DNA from: Halopolyspora algeriensis
GTDB lineage: Bacteria > Actinomycetota > Actinomycetes > Mycobacteriales > Pseudonocardiaceae
Assembly: GCF_003337235.1 (NCBI RefSeq)
Contig: NZ_QPJC01000003.1
Location: 272,931 to 336,930 of the forward strand
Length of the DNA stretch: 64,000 nucleotides
Reading direction: 5' to 3'
Notes under the pieces: model-generated
The model's database searches: none
What the model was told of the DNA's origin: nothing
The model's input: the letters and a program-made list of their open reading frames with translations, nothing else
Translations under genes and position numbers: made by a program
In this document: positions 7,578 through 16,332 of the stretch, piece by piece
Position numbering within the stretch: position 1 is the first letter of the stretch
Layout: each line of letters opens with the position of its first letter

Positions 7578-9095
7578 ATGACGTCGGGGGAGCCGGAGTA
7601 CCGAAGCCACGAGTACATCGCCGATCGCGAGCGGCAGGCCTATGTGGACGCCGGCGGTGTCGAGGCGCACCGGATGGCGGTATCCGGAACCGCTGCGATG
7701 GACCACGCGGTCGGCAGGGCTCAGCGTGCCGAGGCGAAACGCGAGGCTGCGCAGGTCGCCGCCGAGTACGGACACCAACAGGCAGCGACGCTGTCGGGAA
7801 ACCACCGCCTGCACGAAAAACCCGCCGATCTGGGGGCGACGCACTACCTGTCCTACCCGCACAGGGAACTGTCCCGGTTCGTGCGCGAGAACTTCGATCC
7901 GGTAGCGGTGCACGACATGGGGCGGTACTACCACAAGGTCGGCAACGACCTGATCGAGTTCTCCGGCCGGATCCGCAAAGCCGCCGCCAAAACGGAGGAA
8001 TCCTGGCAAGGCGCGGCCGGGGACGCGATGCGCAGCAAGATGGCTCAGGTCGCCGATCACATGGGGCATTCCGGTGAGGCCGCGCAGCTGACCGCCAACC
8101 AGCTCGGCATGCAGGCCGAGGCCGCCGAACGGGCCCGCAACGCGATGCCCGAAGAGATCGAGGTCGACACGGCCGCCGCACTGAAGGAAAACGCGCAGAA
8201 CCCGGACCCCACCTCCTCCCCGCAGCAGGCCAACGCCCTGGCGGAAAAGCAGGAGAGAGCCCGGGCCGCCCACGAGGAAGCCGCCCGGGTCGTGTCCACG
8301 ATGGAAAGCGACTTCGGCACGGCCGCGGCGAGCACCCCGAAATTCGCGCCGCCGCCCCCTCCCCCGGGCGACGACGGGGGTTCCGGCCCGACTTCGGGCA
8401 GCACCGCGCCGGTGGGCGGCTTCACCTCCCCTGGCGGATCCGGTGGCGCGGCCCCGACGTATTCGGCCTCCACGGCGCCGAGCGGTGCGGCCCCACCCGC
8501 CGCAGGCGGCTCCACTCCCCCACTCGCCCCCTCCGGTTCGGGTGCGCAAGCTCCGGCGGGCACGTCCCCGTCCTGGGCGAGCCCCGGATCGTCCCTGCCG
8601 CCGGGAGCGGTGCGCGGCCCGGACGGCACGATCTACCGCCAGGACCCGCGCACCGGCCAGTGGATGCGGCAGAACCCGCACAACGGCCGGTGGGCTCCGG
8701 TACCGCCGGGACAGCAGGTGCCGGGCGGCGGTCGCGCCGGTAGCGGGGCAAGCGGTGGTGGCACCGCCCGCCCCGGTGGCGGATTCGGCCCGCGCGGATC
8801 GGGTGGCTCGGTTCCCGGCAGCACGATGACCCCGGGTGGGCGCGCAGGCAGTGCCCTGACCGGCTCGCCGGCCTCGCCAACGTCCGCGGCCGGCGCCGCG
8901 CCGAGTTCGTCGCAGGCGCGGGGCGGCCGGATGCCGATGGGTGCCATGGGCGGCCAGAACCAGCAGGGCGGCGATGAGGAACAGCACGAGCGCAAGTACC
9001 TGCTGGAGGCCGACGAGATCGGCGGCGACCTCGGTCTGCCCCGCGTGGCACCCCCGGTCCTCGGGGCCCTGCCCGATGAGGACGGCGGCCACTGA
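7578..9095 (+). CDS. PPE-like type VII secretion protein, Pro/Gly-rich C-terminus
   Basis: 505 residues. Residues ~95-215 form a helical hairpin with a WxG turn (ESWQGAAGDAMRSKM) typical of ESX/PPE substrates. Residues ~255-460 are Pro/Gly/Ser-rich and low-complexity, with a GTIYRQDPRTGQWMRQNP insertion. The last ~35 residues (KYLLEADEIGGDLGLPRVA...) are ordered-looking and conserved in such proteins. No signal peptide. The ATG has AGAGGAAG upstream. The stop overlaps the next ATG (TGATG). EspG encoded next door is the expected chaperone, by analogy with mycobacterial PE/PPE-EspG. Confidence 0.8.
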   Translation: MTSGEPEYRSHEYIADRERQAYVDAGGVEAHRMAVSGTAAMDHAVGRAQRAEAKREAAQVAAEYGHQQAATLSGNHRLHEKPADLGATHYLSYPHRELSRFVRENFDPVAVHDMGRYYHKVGNDLIEFSGRIRKAAAKTEESWQGAAGDAMRSKMAQVADHMGHSGEAAQLTANQLGMQAEAAERARNAMPEEIEVDTAAALKENAQNPDPTSSPQQANALAEKQERARAAHEEAARVVSTMESDFGTAAASTPKFAPPPPPPGDDGGSGPTSGSTAPVGGFTSPGGSGGAAPTYSASTAPSGAAPPAAGGSTPPLAPSGSGAQAPAGTSPSWASPGSSLPPGAVRGPDGTIYRQDPRTGQWMRQNPHNGRWAPVPPGQQVPGGGRAGSGASGGGTARPGGGFGPRGSGGSVPGSTMTPGGRAGSALTGSPASPTSAAGAAPSSSQARGGRMPMGAMGGQNQQGGDEEQHERKYLLEADEIGGDLGLPRVAPPVLGALPDEDGGH

Positions 9096-9889
9096 TGCCG
9101 GGATCGTTCACCCTCTCGCTGCAGGCCGCCGACATCCTCGCCGAGGACCTGCAGGTCGACCTGCGGCAGTTCCCGTTCGAGATCGGTCACGGCGGCGCCA
9201 CCCTCGACGAGCGCGCGCGGCTGCGCACCGAGGTGTACGGCGACCTGCAACACCGCAGGTTCGCCGACCGCGGCGAAGTCGACCCCGAGGTGCACCGGGC
9301 ACTGACGCTGCTGCACACCCCGGAGATCGGTGTCGCGGTCGTGGCCGTGGACGTACCCACCGACGAGGTGTTTCGCGCGCGGATCGCGGTCTCCGGGAAC
9401 GCCGGGGTACTGGCGATCCAACAGCAGCAACGGATCCGGTTCGATCCCGTCGACCCGCGCGGACTCGTCCGGGTCTGCACCGGCCTGCTGTCCGACGTCC
9501 CGGCCGGACACCTGGAGTCGGCGACCGTCTCCACCACCCAGGAGCAACAGCCCACCGGTGCTACCGGCGACGACGCCGACGGCTCGTGGCTGAGCTCCGC
9601 GCAGGCCACCGCAACCCGCCAGGCCGGAGGTGCGCAGCTGCGCAAGGTGCAGCGGATCATGGCGCTGCCGGTGCAGCGGGTCGGCTACTTCTTCGTCACC
9701 GGGCGCGACGACCGGGGCGATCCGGTGCGGCTGCCCGCGATCGGGTGGCGCGACACCGAGCAGGGCCGCTACAGCGTCACCACCCGCCGCAACAACGACG
9801 GCGAGACCTGGAACACCTTCACCGGGGCCGACAAACAGCGTCTCGCCGCCCACCTCGGCGAGCAGCTCAGGAGTTTCCAGCAGCGGTGA
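9095..9889 (+). CDS. espG: EspG family ESX secretion chaperone
   Basis: 264 residues, usual EspG length. It starts with FTLSLQAADILAEDLQVDLRQFPFEI, the EspG N-terminal signature (L..AADVLWE.L.L...PFPF), and ends with a RVGYFFVTGRDD ... LPAIGWRDTEQGRY segment typical of the family. EspG proteins bind PPE substrates in the cytosol and hand them to the ESX translocon. One-base overlap with the PPE-like gene implies stoichiometric co-expression. No EccB/C/D/E or MycP genes are in the window, so the translocon must be encoded elsewhere. Confidence 0.85.
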   Translation: MPGSFTLSLQAADILAEDLQVDLRQFPFEIGHGGATLDERARLRTEVYGDLQHRRFADRGEVDPEVHRALTLLHTPEIGVAVVAVDVPTDEVFRARIAVSGNAGVLAIQQQQRIRFDPVDPRGLVRVCTGLLSDVPAGHLESATVSTTQEQQPTGATGDDADGSWLSSAQATATRQAGGAQLRKVQRIMALPVQRVGYFFVTGRDDRGDPVRLPAIGWRDTEQGRYSVTTRRNNDGETWNTFTGADKQRLAAHLGEQLRSFQQR

Positions 9890-9931
9890 CCGGCCTGCGA
9901 CGAGGACACCTTCCGCGCGGCTCACCGTCTG

Positions 9932-10375
9932 ATGATGGTGGAGGGGTTCGAGTTCGGCATCGGTCTCAAGCCGGAGACACCCTGGAACGATTACCTCGAA
10001 ACGCTGGAGCAGCAGCGAACAGGCATCAACATTCCAGAAGGATTCGTCCCCGCCACGTTCCTGGTCGCCGACGTCGACGGGGAGATCATCGGACGGACAT
10101 CCATCCGACACACCCTCAACGATTACCTGGCCCGCTACGGGGGTCACATCGGTTACGGCGTTCTACCGCAACATCGTCGGCGCGGTTACGCGACGGAGAT
10201 CCTTCGGCAGAGCCTTGTCGTCGCGAGAGCCGTCGGAGTCGATCAAACCTTGCTGACTTGCGACGATGACAACATCTCCTCGGCAGCCGTCATCGAGACG
10301 TGCGGCGGGCGGCTGGATTCACTCGTCGACACGGCTCCGGGAGTGCAGCCGAGGCGTCGATACTGGATCGACTGA
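9932..10375 (+). CDS. GNAT acetyltransferase, N-terminally shortened
   Basis: 147 residues of a RimJ/RimL-type GNAT: VPATFLVADVDGEIIGRTSIRH, GGHIGYGVLPQHRRRGYATEIL (acetyl-CoA loop, Q/R-x-x-G-x-A) and VIETCGGRLD. Family members have ~20-25 more N-terminal residues. The same frame upstream reads DEDTFRAAHRL without a start codon, back to the TGA that ends espG. The homologous N-terminus therefore appears cut off by a deletion joining it to espG. ATG 9932 could still give a protein lacking the first strand; activity is doubtful. Confidence 0.75.
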   Translation: MMVEGFEFGIGLKPETPWNDYLETLEQQRTGINIPEGFVPATFLVADVDGEIIGRTSIRHTLNDYLARYGGHIGYGVLPQHRRRGYATEILRQSLVVARAVGVDQTLLTCDDDNISSAAVIETCGGRLDSLVDTAPGVQPRRRYWID

Positions 10376-10392
10376 GCCGCACCGCCGAACTG

Positions 10393-10441
10393 AGTGAACG
10401 GAACTTTCGTTACTTCTATCCGGGCGAAAGTTCCGTTCACT
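10393..10441. repeat. Hairpin repeat, variant copy 3
   Basis: A 17-bp perfect inverted repeat (AGTGAACGGAACTTTCG, 10393-10409, with 10425-10441) around the 15-base loop TTACTTCTATCCGGG. Loop and upper stem match the repeats at 3877 and 4552, while the lower stem has compensatory changes (GCCAAC to GGAAC). It lies 18 bases after the GNAT gene and may act as its terminator. Confidence 0.8.
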
Positions 10442-10550
10442 TCTCCTCGTTCGCTGGAGGGCAGCGCCTCGCGACCATCTCGCGTTGACAGGCGCGAGTC
10501 GGCGGGAGCAGTCTGAGCATCGAGAGGTGCTTACCCGGGGGGGTTGGGTC

Positions 10551-12110
10551 ATGGCGCTGCATCGAGAGCACGACGGCGCCGGCCCGCACGGTGCCGGAGG
10601 CACCCGTCCGGCGACCCGGCACGTCGACGCTCCGGCGGAGCACGTCACGCTGAGCCGGCTGGTGGCCCCGCGCGCCGAACGGTCGGGCGATCGCACCGCG
10701 CTGTCGTACGAGGGCGAACGCTGGACCTACGCCGATCTGAGCGCGGCAGCCGACGCGCTGGCGTTCGAGATGACCGCAGCCGGACTCTCGGGCGAGCGCG
10801 TCGCTCTCATGCTGCCGAACCGGCCCGAGACGGTGCTCGCCTACCTCGCCTGCTTCACCTCGGGGGCGATCGCCGCGCCGCTCAACTCCCGGTACGCGCC
10901 GCCGGAGATCGAGCAAGCGCTGGGCCGCGCGCGCCCCGCGTGGCTGATCGTGCACTCCAGCAGGCTGGAAGCGCTGGACGAGGTGGATCCCGCGGCGCTG
11001 GCCGGGGTCCGCGTTCTGGTGGTCGGCGGCGGCGAGCGCTACGAATCGCTCGCTCCGCTCCTGACCCCGCACCCGGTGCCGCGCCCGAAGGAGCAGGCCT
11101 CGGAACACCCCGCGGTGCTGTTCTTCACGTCGGGTTCCACCGGTATCCCCAAGGGAGTGCTGCACAGTCACAGCTCGGCGCTGGCGATGCTGACGAGCAC
11201 GTCGGAAGCGCTCGGGGACGTCGACGCCGAGGACGTGGTCCAGGTGTGCGAACCGCAGGTCCACGTCAGCGGCTTCATCGCCACGCTGACCACGCTGATG
11301 TCGGGTGGAACCGTCGTGCTCCACGACGGGTTCGACGTGAAGCGGTACGTGGCGGGCCTGCTCGAGCATCGGCCGACGCTGATCTGCACGCACATCGACA
11401 TCCTCGCCCAGCTCGTCCACGCCCCGGGCGCGTCGCGGGAGTGGTTCTCGTCGCTGCGCGGTGTCTACACCGGTGGTGACACCGTGCCCGCCGCACTGCA
11501 ACGGGAGTTCACGGAGCTGTCCCGAGAGCCGATCGCGGTGGGCTGGGGAATGACCGAGGCCATCTGGCTCACCGTGGTCCGCGAGCCCCACCTGGAACGG
11601 GACGGGTGCATCGGCAGCCCGGTGACCGGCGCCGAGGTACGAGCCGACGAGCGGACCGGCGAACTGCTGGTTCGAGGGCCCATGCTGATGAGCCGCTACT
11701 GGCAGGACGAGGCGCTCACCCGCGAGCTGATGGCCGGGGGCTGGTTGCATACCGGGGACCTGGGCTCGCAGGACGCCGACGGTCTCTGGTGGTTCCGAGG
11801 CCGGCTCAAGGAGCTGATCGTACGGCGCACCTCGAAGATCACTCCCGGCGAGGTCGAGGCGGCCATCGACGAGAACACCGCCGTGGCCGCCGCCGCGGTG
11901 GTCGCCGCCCCGGACCGGGACGAGGGGCAGGTCCCGGTGGCATTCGTCGTGCCGCGACACGGGCACTCGCTGTCCGCGGCCGACCTGCTGGACTCCCTCC
12001 GCGGGCGGATCGCCGAGTACAAGCTACCCGCGCGGGTCCACTTCCTGGATGCCCTCCCGCTCACCGCGAGCGGCAAGATCGCACGCCACGACCTGCACGA
12101 GCCCGTGTAG
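10551..12110 (+). CDS. AMP-dependent acyl-CoA synthetase/ligase
   Basis: 519 residues of the ANL superfamily: A3 motif LFFTSGSTGIPKGV (P-loop), A5 GWGMTEA, A7 GGWLHTGDLG, A8 RLKELIVRRTSKITPGEVE, and the A10 catalytic Lys in PLTASGKIARHDL. It would activate a carboxylic acid (fatty or aromatic) to an acyl-AMP and then a CoA thioester. The substrate is not readable from sequence. The gene stands alone after the hairpin repeat. ATG 10551 follows a G-rich stretch; the open frame upstream of it lacks similarity to the family. Confidence 0.9.
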   Translation: MALHREHDGAGPHGAGGTRPATRHVDAPAEHVTLSRLVAPRAERSGDRTALSYEGERWTYADLSAAADALAFEMTAAGLSGERVALMLPNRPETVLAYLACFTSGAIAAPLNSRYAPPEIEQALGRARPAWLIVHSSRLEALDEVDPAALAGVRVLVVGGGERYESLAPLLTPHPVPRPKEQASEHPAVLFFTSGSTGIPKGVLHSHSSALAMLTSTSEALGDVDAEDVVQVCEPQVHVSGFIATLTTLMSGGTVVLHDGFDVKRYVAGLLEHRPTLICTHIDILAQLVHAPGASREWFSSLRGVYTGGDTVPAALQREFTELSREPIAVGWGMTEAIWLTVVREPHLERDGCIGSPVTGAEVRADERTGELLVRGPMLMSRYWQDEALTRELMAGGWLHTGDLGSQDADGLWWFRGRLKELIVRRTSKITPGEVEAAIDENTAVAAAAVVAAPDRDEGQVPVAFVVPRHGHSLSAADLLDSLRGRIAEYKLPARVHFLDALPLTASGKIARHDLHEPV

Positions 12111-12208
12111 CCGCGGCCCCGCCGCGTGTTGCCCGCGGCAGCCCGAGTGAACCATCACAGGAACCTCCCCCATCCCGCCATTCCGCGCACCGCGTCACCG
12201 TGGGCACA

Positions 12209-12223
12209 TAACCTGGCGGGGTG
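12209..12223 (+). promoter_or_regulatory. Leaderless-type -10 of the fused ABC exporter
   Basis: TAACCT (12209-12214) is followed after 6 bases by the GTG start at 12221, the spacing expected when transcription begins at the start codon itself. There is no real Shine-Dalgarno sequence. Confidence 0.5.
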
Positions 12224-15200
12224 CCCGACTCCGATACCTCCGCCCCTGCATCCGGCGGCTGGATACGCCGCCTCGCCGCCGCGTGCTGGCGTCATCCCGC
12301 CATCGTCGTCCTGACGATCGGCGCATCGGTCTCGGCACTCGGCATCGAAGCCCTCATCCCGCTGCTGACCAGGGCCGCCGTCGACCGCGCCGTGGTCGGT
12401 AGCACCGCCGGACTCGGCTGGATCGTGACCGCGATGGTGGGGCTGAGCCTGTTCCGCTACGGCGCGGCCTTCGTGCGCCGATACACGGCGGGCAGGCTCG
12501 CCGTCAACGTGCAGCACGACCTGCGGCGAGCGGTGTTCGGCGCGGTGCAGCGCTTCGACGGCGGCAAGCAGGACGCCCTGCGCACCGGGCAGGTCGTCTC
12601 CCGATCCATCAGCGACCTGCAGTTGGTCTACAGCCTGCTGGCGATGACACCGATGGCGGCCGGAACGCTGGTGCTGGCCCTGGTCGCCCTCGGGATCATG
12701 CTGTGGCTGTCCCCGCTGCTGACCGTGGTCTCCCTGGTCGTGACACCACTGATCGCCGTGATCTCCGCCCGCAGCAGGAAGACGCTGTTTCCCGCCACCT
12801 GGGCGGCACAGCAGAGCGCCGCCGACATCGCCCAGCACGTCGAGGAAACCGTGACCGGCGTGCGCGTGGTGAAGGGATTCGGACAGGAGTCCCGGGAAGT
12901 CGAACGCCTGCGCTCGAAAGCCCGCACGCTGTTCGCCGACCGCCTGCGGACCGCGAGCATGACCGCGCTGCCCGCGGCGAGTCTGGCCGCCCTGCCTGCC
13001 GCCGGGCAGGTCGGTGTTCTCGGCCTGGGCGGGTGGCTGGTGCTGCAGGGCCGGGTCAGCCTCGGCACGTTCGTGGCCTTCTCCGGCTACGTGGCCATGC
13101 TGGCCGGGCCCGCACGGATGCTGTCGAGCCTGATCATCCAGTCGCAGCTCGCCCGGGCGGGTGTGGAGCGCCTCCACGACCTGATCGATTCCCAGCCCGA
13201 GGTGGTCGACGCGCCGGATGCGGTGGACCTGCCGGAAGGGCCGCTGCGAGTCGAACTCGACGATGTCCGCTTCGGCTACAGCCGGGACGAACCCGTACTG
13301 CGCGGCATCTCGCTGCAGGTGCGCTCGGGCGAGACGGTCGCGCTGGTCGGTTCCGCCGGTTCGGGCAAGTCGACCGTATCGCTGCTGCTGCCCCGCTTCT
13401 ACGACGTGCACGCAGGCAGCATCCGGATCGGCACCGACACCGACGAGGCGCCCGCCCACGACATCCGCCGGATCCGCATGGACTCCCTGCGGGACTCCAT
13501 CGGTGTCGTGTTCGAGGAAGCCTTCCTGTTCTCCGACACCATCCGCGGCAACATCGCCTACGGGCGCCCGGATGCCTCCGACGAGGAGATCGTGGCCGCG
13601 GCGCGTGCCGCCGAGGCCCACGAGTTCGCCAGTGCGCTGCCCGACGGCTACGACACGCTCGTCGGCGAGCGCGGGCTCACCCTGTCCGGCGGTCAGCGGC
13701 AACGCATCGCCCTGGCTCGGGCCCTGCTGTCCGATCCCCGGATCCTCGTGCTCGACGACGCGACCTCGGCGGTCGATCCGGCCACCGAGGCGACCATCCA
13801 CGCGACACTGCGCTCGGTGACCGCGCAGCGCACGACACTGCTCGTGGCTCATCGCCGTTCGACGCTGGCGCTGGCCGACCGCATCGCGGTGCTCGACGAG
13901 GGGTGCGTGATCGATGTCGGCACGCAGCAAGAGCTGGAACAGCGGTGCGCGCTGTTCCGGGAACTGCTGGCCGGGCCGGGCGCGACGATCGACGATCCAC
14001 AGCACACCGTGGCCCCGGCCGAGGAGGGCGTCACGCCCGAGCTGTGGCCCGAGCCCACCGGGGAGGAAGCCGTACCGCATCGGTCCGCCCCGGCTGCGGC
14101 GGCACCGACGTCCGGGACACCGCGCGGGATGCGTCCCGCCGGTGGTGGCGCGACCGGTTCGGGTGGGCTCCCGCCGAGCCACGAGCTGCTCGACGGGCTG
14201 CGCAGGCTCCCGCCCGCCACCGCCGCACCGGACCTGGGGACCGAGAACCCGACCGCCCCGGACCCCGAGTTCCGGCTGCGCGGACTGTTCCGGCCGATCC
14301 GCTGGGGTCTGGCACTGACCGTGCTGCTGGTCGCCGGGGACGCGCTGTCCTCGGTCACGTTGCCGTCCCTGGTGCGCTGGGGTGTCGACAACGGTGTCAG
14401 TGCGGGGAGCACCACGGCGCTGTGGGCGGTGACCGGCGCGGGCGCCCTGGTGGTCGCCCTCGGCTGGCTGATGGTGCGGCTGCAGACCGTCGTGACCGCC
14501 CGGACCGGTGAAAGCCTGCTGTACCTGCTGCGTCTGCGCAGCTTCGCGCACCTGCAGCGGCTCGGGCTCGACTACTACGAGCGGGAACTCGGCGGGCGCA
14601 TCATGACCCGGATGACCACCGACGTCGATGCGCTGTCGTCGTTTCTGCAGACGGGACTGGCCACGGCCGTGGTCAGCGCGCTGACCGTTCTCGGCATCAC
14701 CGTGGCCCTGATGGTCACCGATCTCTCGCTGGCGCTGGTGGCTCTGGCCGTACTGCCGCTGCTGCTGGCGGCCACCGTCGTGTTCCGCAGGGTTTCGGCC
14801 ACCGCCTATGCCGAGGCTCGGGAACGTGTGAGCACCGTCAACGCCGATATGCAGGAAAACGTCGCCGGCCTGCGGGTCGCCCAGGCACACCGCCGCGAGC
14901 ATCACTCCGCGACAGTGTTCGCCCAGCGCAGTGACGCATACCGGCGCTCGCGGCTGCGCGCGCAGCGCTACATCGCCATGTACTTCCCGTTCGTGACGCT
15001 GCTGTCCGAAGTGGCTCAGGCGGCAGTGCTGGGTGTCGGCGCCTCCCGGGTCGCCTCCGGTGACCTGACCGCCGGTGTCCTCGTCGCGTTCCTGCTCTAC
15101 CTCGGACTGTTCTTCACACCCGTACAGCAGCTGTCCGGGGTGTTCGATGCTTATCAGCAGGCGAAAGTGGGGCTGCGTCGCATCGGCGACCTGCTGCGCA

Positions 15201-16207
15201 CGCCGACGTCGGTGCCCGAACCGGCCGATGCGGCCCCGGCGCCCGAGCGGCTCGGCGGGGAGATCGAACTGCGATCGGTGTCGTTCCACTACCCCGGTAC
15301 CGAGCAACCTGCGCTGAGCGACATCCACCTGCATGTGCGGCCGGGTGAGACGGTGGCGCTGGTGGGGGCGACGGGAGCGGGGAAATCCACGCTGGTGAAA
15401 CTCCTCGCGCGGTTCTACGACGTCTCACGGGGGGCGGTGCTCGTCGACGGGGTGGACGTGCGCGACTACGAGCTCTCCTCCTACCACCGGCACCTCGCGG
15501 TCGTTCCCCAGGAGGGCCACCTGTTCGCCGGTGACATCGCGAGCAACATCGCCTACGGGCGCCCCGGTGCCACCCCGACGGAGATCGAGGAAGCCGCACA
15601 CCGCGTCGGAGCGTTGCCGGGGATCGCGATGCTGCCGCACGGATTCCGGCAGCAGGTCGGCGAGCGTGGGCACGCCCTGTCCGCGGGTCAACGGCAACTC
15701 GTCGCGCTGGCCCGTGCCGAGCTCGTCGATCCCGCCCTGCTGCTGCTCGACGAAGCCACGGCCGCCCTGGATCCGGCGACGGAGTCGATGGTGGTGGCGG
15801 CCGGTGACCGGCTCGCGACACAGCGGACGACTTTCGTGGTGGCCCACCGGCTGGCCACCGCCTCCCGCGCCGATCGGATCGTCGTCCTGGACGGGGGCCG
15901 GATCGTCGAACAGGGCACCCACCGTGAGCTGAGAGCCACCGGGGGTTACTACGAGCACCTGTGGTCGGCGGGCGATGGCGATCCCCGAAGCCGCCGCGAC
16001 ACGGCACATGCGGGCAATCCTCCCAGGATGTGGCCGCAGAGGACCACTATTCGAGAAAGCAGCCGGGGCGGTGAAACATCACACGCACCACCGCGGGCAC
16101 ACAGGACGGGGGGCACCAGGATCGAATGGGCGAACCATGTTACTTCGATCCCGACCTGCAGAAACCCTCCGAACGGGGGTGATGTCCCCCGCACAGGGGG
16201 CTCCTGA
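12221..16207 (+). CDS. Single-chain ABC multidrug exporter (TMD-NBD-TMD-NBD)
   Basis: 1328 residues: two complete type I exporter halves fused, like mycobacterial Rv0194. Half 1: six-helix TMD (~20-310), Walker [26 protein letters not shown], Walker [14 protein letters not shown]-loop LVAHRR. Half 2: TMD (~690-1000), [43 protein letters not shown]. In NBD1 the catalytic Glu is Asp, and NBD2 has a changed signature (LSAGQ), so one composite ATP site is canonical and one is degenerate, as in heterodimeric exporters. The last ~75 residues (after 15980) look non-coding. The GTG start is probably leaderless. Confidence 0.93.
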   Translation: MPDSDTSAPASGGWIRRLAAACWRHPAIVVLTIGASVSALGIEALIPLLTRAAVDRAVVGSTAGLGWIVTAMVGLSLFRYGAAFVRRYTAGRLAVNVQHDLRRAVFGAVQRFDGGKQDALRTGQVVSRSISDLQLVYSLLAMTPMAAGTLVLALVALGIMLWLSPLLTVVSLVVTPLIAVISARSRKTLFPATWAAQQSAADIAQHVEETVTGVRVVKGFGQESREVERLRSKARTLFADRLRTASMTALPAASLAALPAAGQVGVLGLGGWLVLQGRVSLGTFVAFSGYVAMLAGPARMLSSLIIQSQLARAGVERLHDLIDSQPEVVDAPDAVDLPEGPLRVELDDVRFGYSRDEPVLRGISLQVRSGETVALVGSAGSGKSTVSLLLPRFYDVHAGSIRIGTDTDEAPAHDIRRIRMDSLRDSIGVVFEEAFLFSDTIRGNIAYGRPDASDEEIVAAARAAEAHEFASALPDGYDTLVGERGLTLSGGQRQRIALARALLSDPRILVLDDATSAVDPATEATIHATLRSVTAQRTTLLVAHRRSTLALADRIAVLDEGCVIDVGTQQELEQRCALFRELLAGPGATIDDPQHTVAPAEEGVTPELWPEPTGEEAVPHRSAPAAAAPTSGTPRGMRPAGGGATGSGGLPPSHELLDGLRRLPPATAAPDLGTENPTAPDPEFRLRGLFRPIRWGLALTVLLVAGDALSSVTLPSLVRWGVDNGVSAGSTTALWAVTGAGALVVALGWLMVRLQTVVTARTGESLLYLLRLRSFAHLQRLGLDYYERELGGRIMTRMTTDVDALSSFLQTGLATAVVSALTVLGITVALMVTDLSLALVALAVLPLLLAATVVFRRVSATAYAEARERVSTVNADMQENVAGLRVAQAHRREHHSATVFAQRSDAYRRSRLRAQRYIAMYFPFVTLLSEVAQAAVLGVGASRVASGDLTAGVLVAFLLYLGLFFTPVQQLSGVFDAYQQAKVGLRRIGDLLRTPTSVPEPADAAPAPERLGGEIELRSVSFHYPGTEQPALSDIHLHVRPGETVALVGATGAGKSTLVKLLARFYDVSRGAVLVDGVDVRDYELSSYHRHLAVVPQEGHLFAGDIASNIAYGRPGATPTEIEEAAHRVGALPGIAMLPHGFRQQVGERGHALSAGQRQLVALARAELVDPALLLLDEATAALDPATESMVVAAGDRLATQRTTFVVAHRLATASRADRIVVLDGGRIVEQGTHRELRATGGYYEHLWSAGDGDPRSRRDTAHAGNPPRMWPQRTTIRESSRGGETSHAPPRAHRTGGTRIEWANHVTSIPTCRNPPNGGDVPRTGGS
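16175..16190 (+). terminator. Small hairpin at the end of the exporter gene
   Basis: GGGGG (16175-16179) pairs with CCCCC (16186-16190), overlapping the 3' end of the reading frame. It is weak and lacks a T-tract. Confidence 0.3.
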
Positions 16208-16332
16208 TCGATTATGTGACCCACCTCCCCGATTGCCGGGTGCACTGCGTGCCGGTTCACCGGGACGGCCGGTTAGCCTGGTATGCGAGTGTCTGTAAAT
16301 CACGAGCAGATGGATTGAGGCGAACGCCAGCC

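Noticed and set aside
12155..15334. Very long open frame on the minus strand (about 1059 codons)
   Set aside because: It is antisense to the fused ABC exporter, has Gln/His/Arg-rich low-complexity translation typical of reversed high-GC genes, and lacks any family motif.
16216..16332. Upstream extension of Kgd (39 codons)
   Set aside because: Sequence before [15 protein letters not shown] has no similarity to Kgd and covers the likely promoter; the GTG at 16333 fits.
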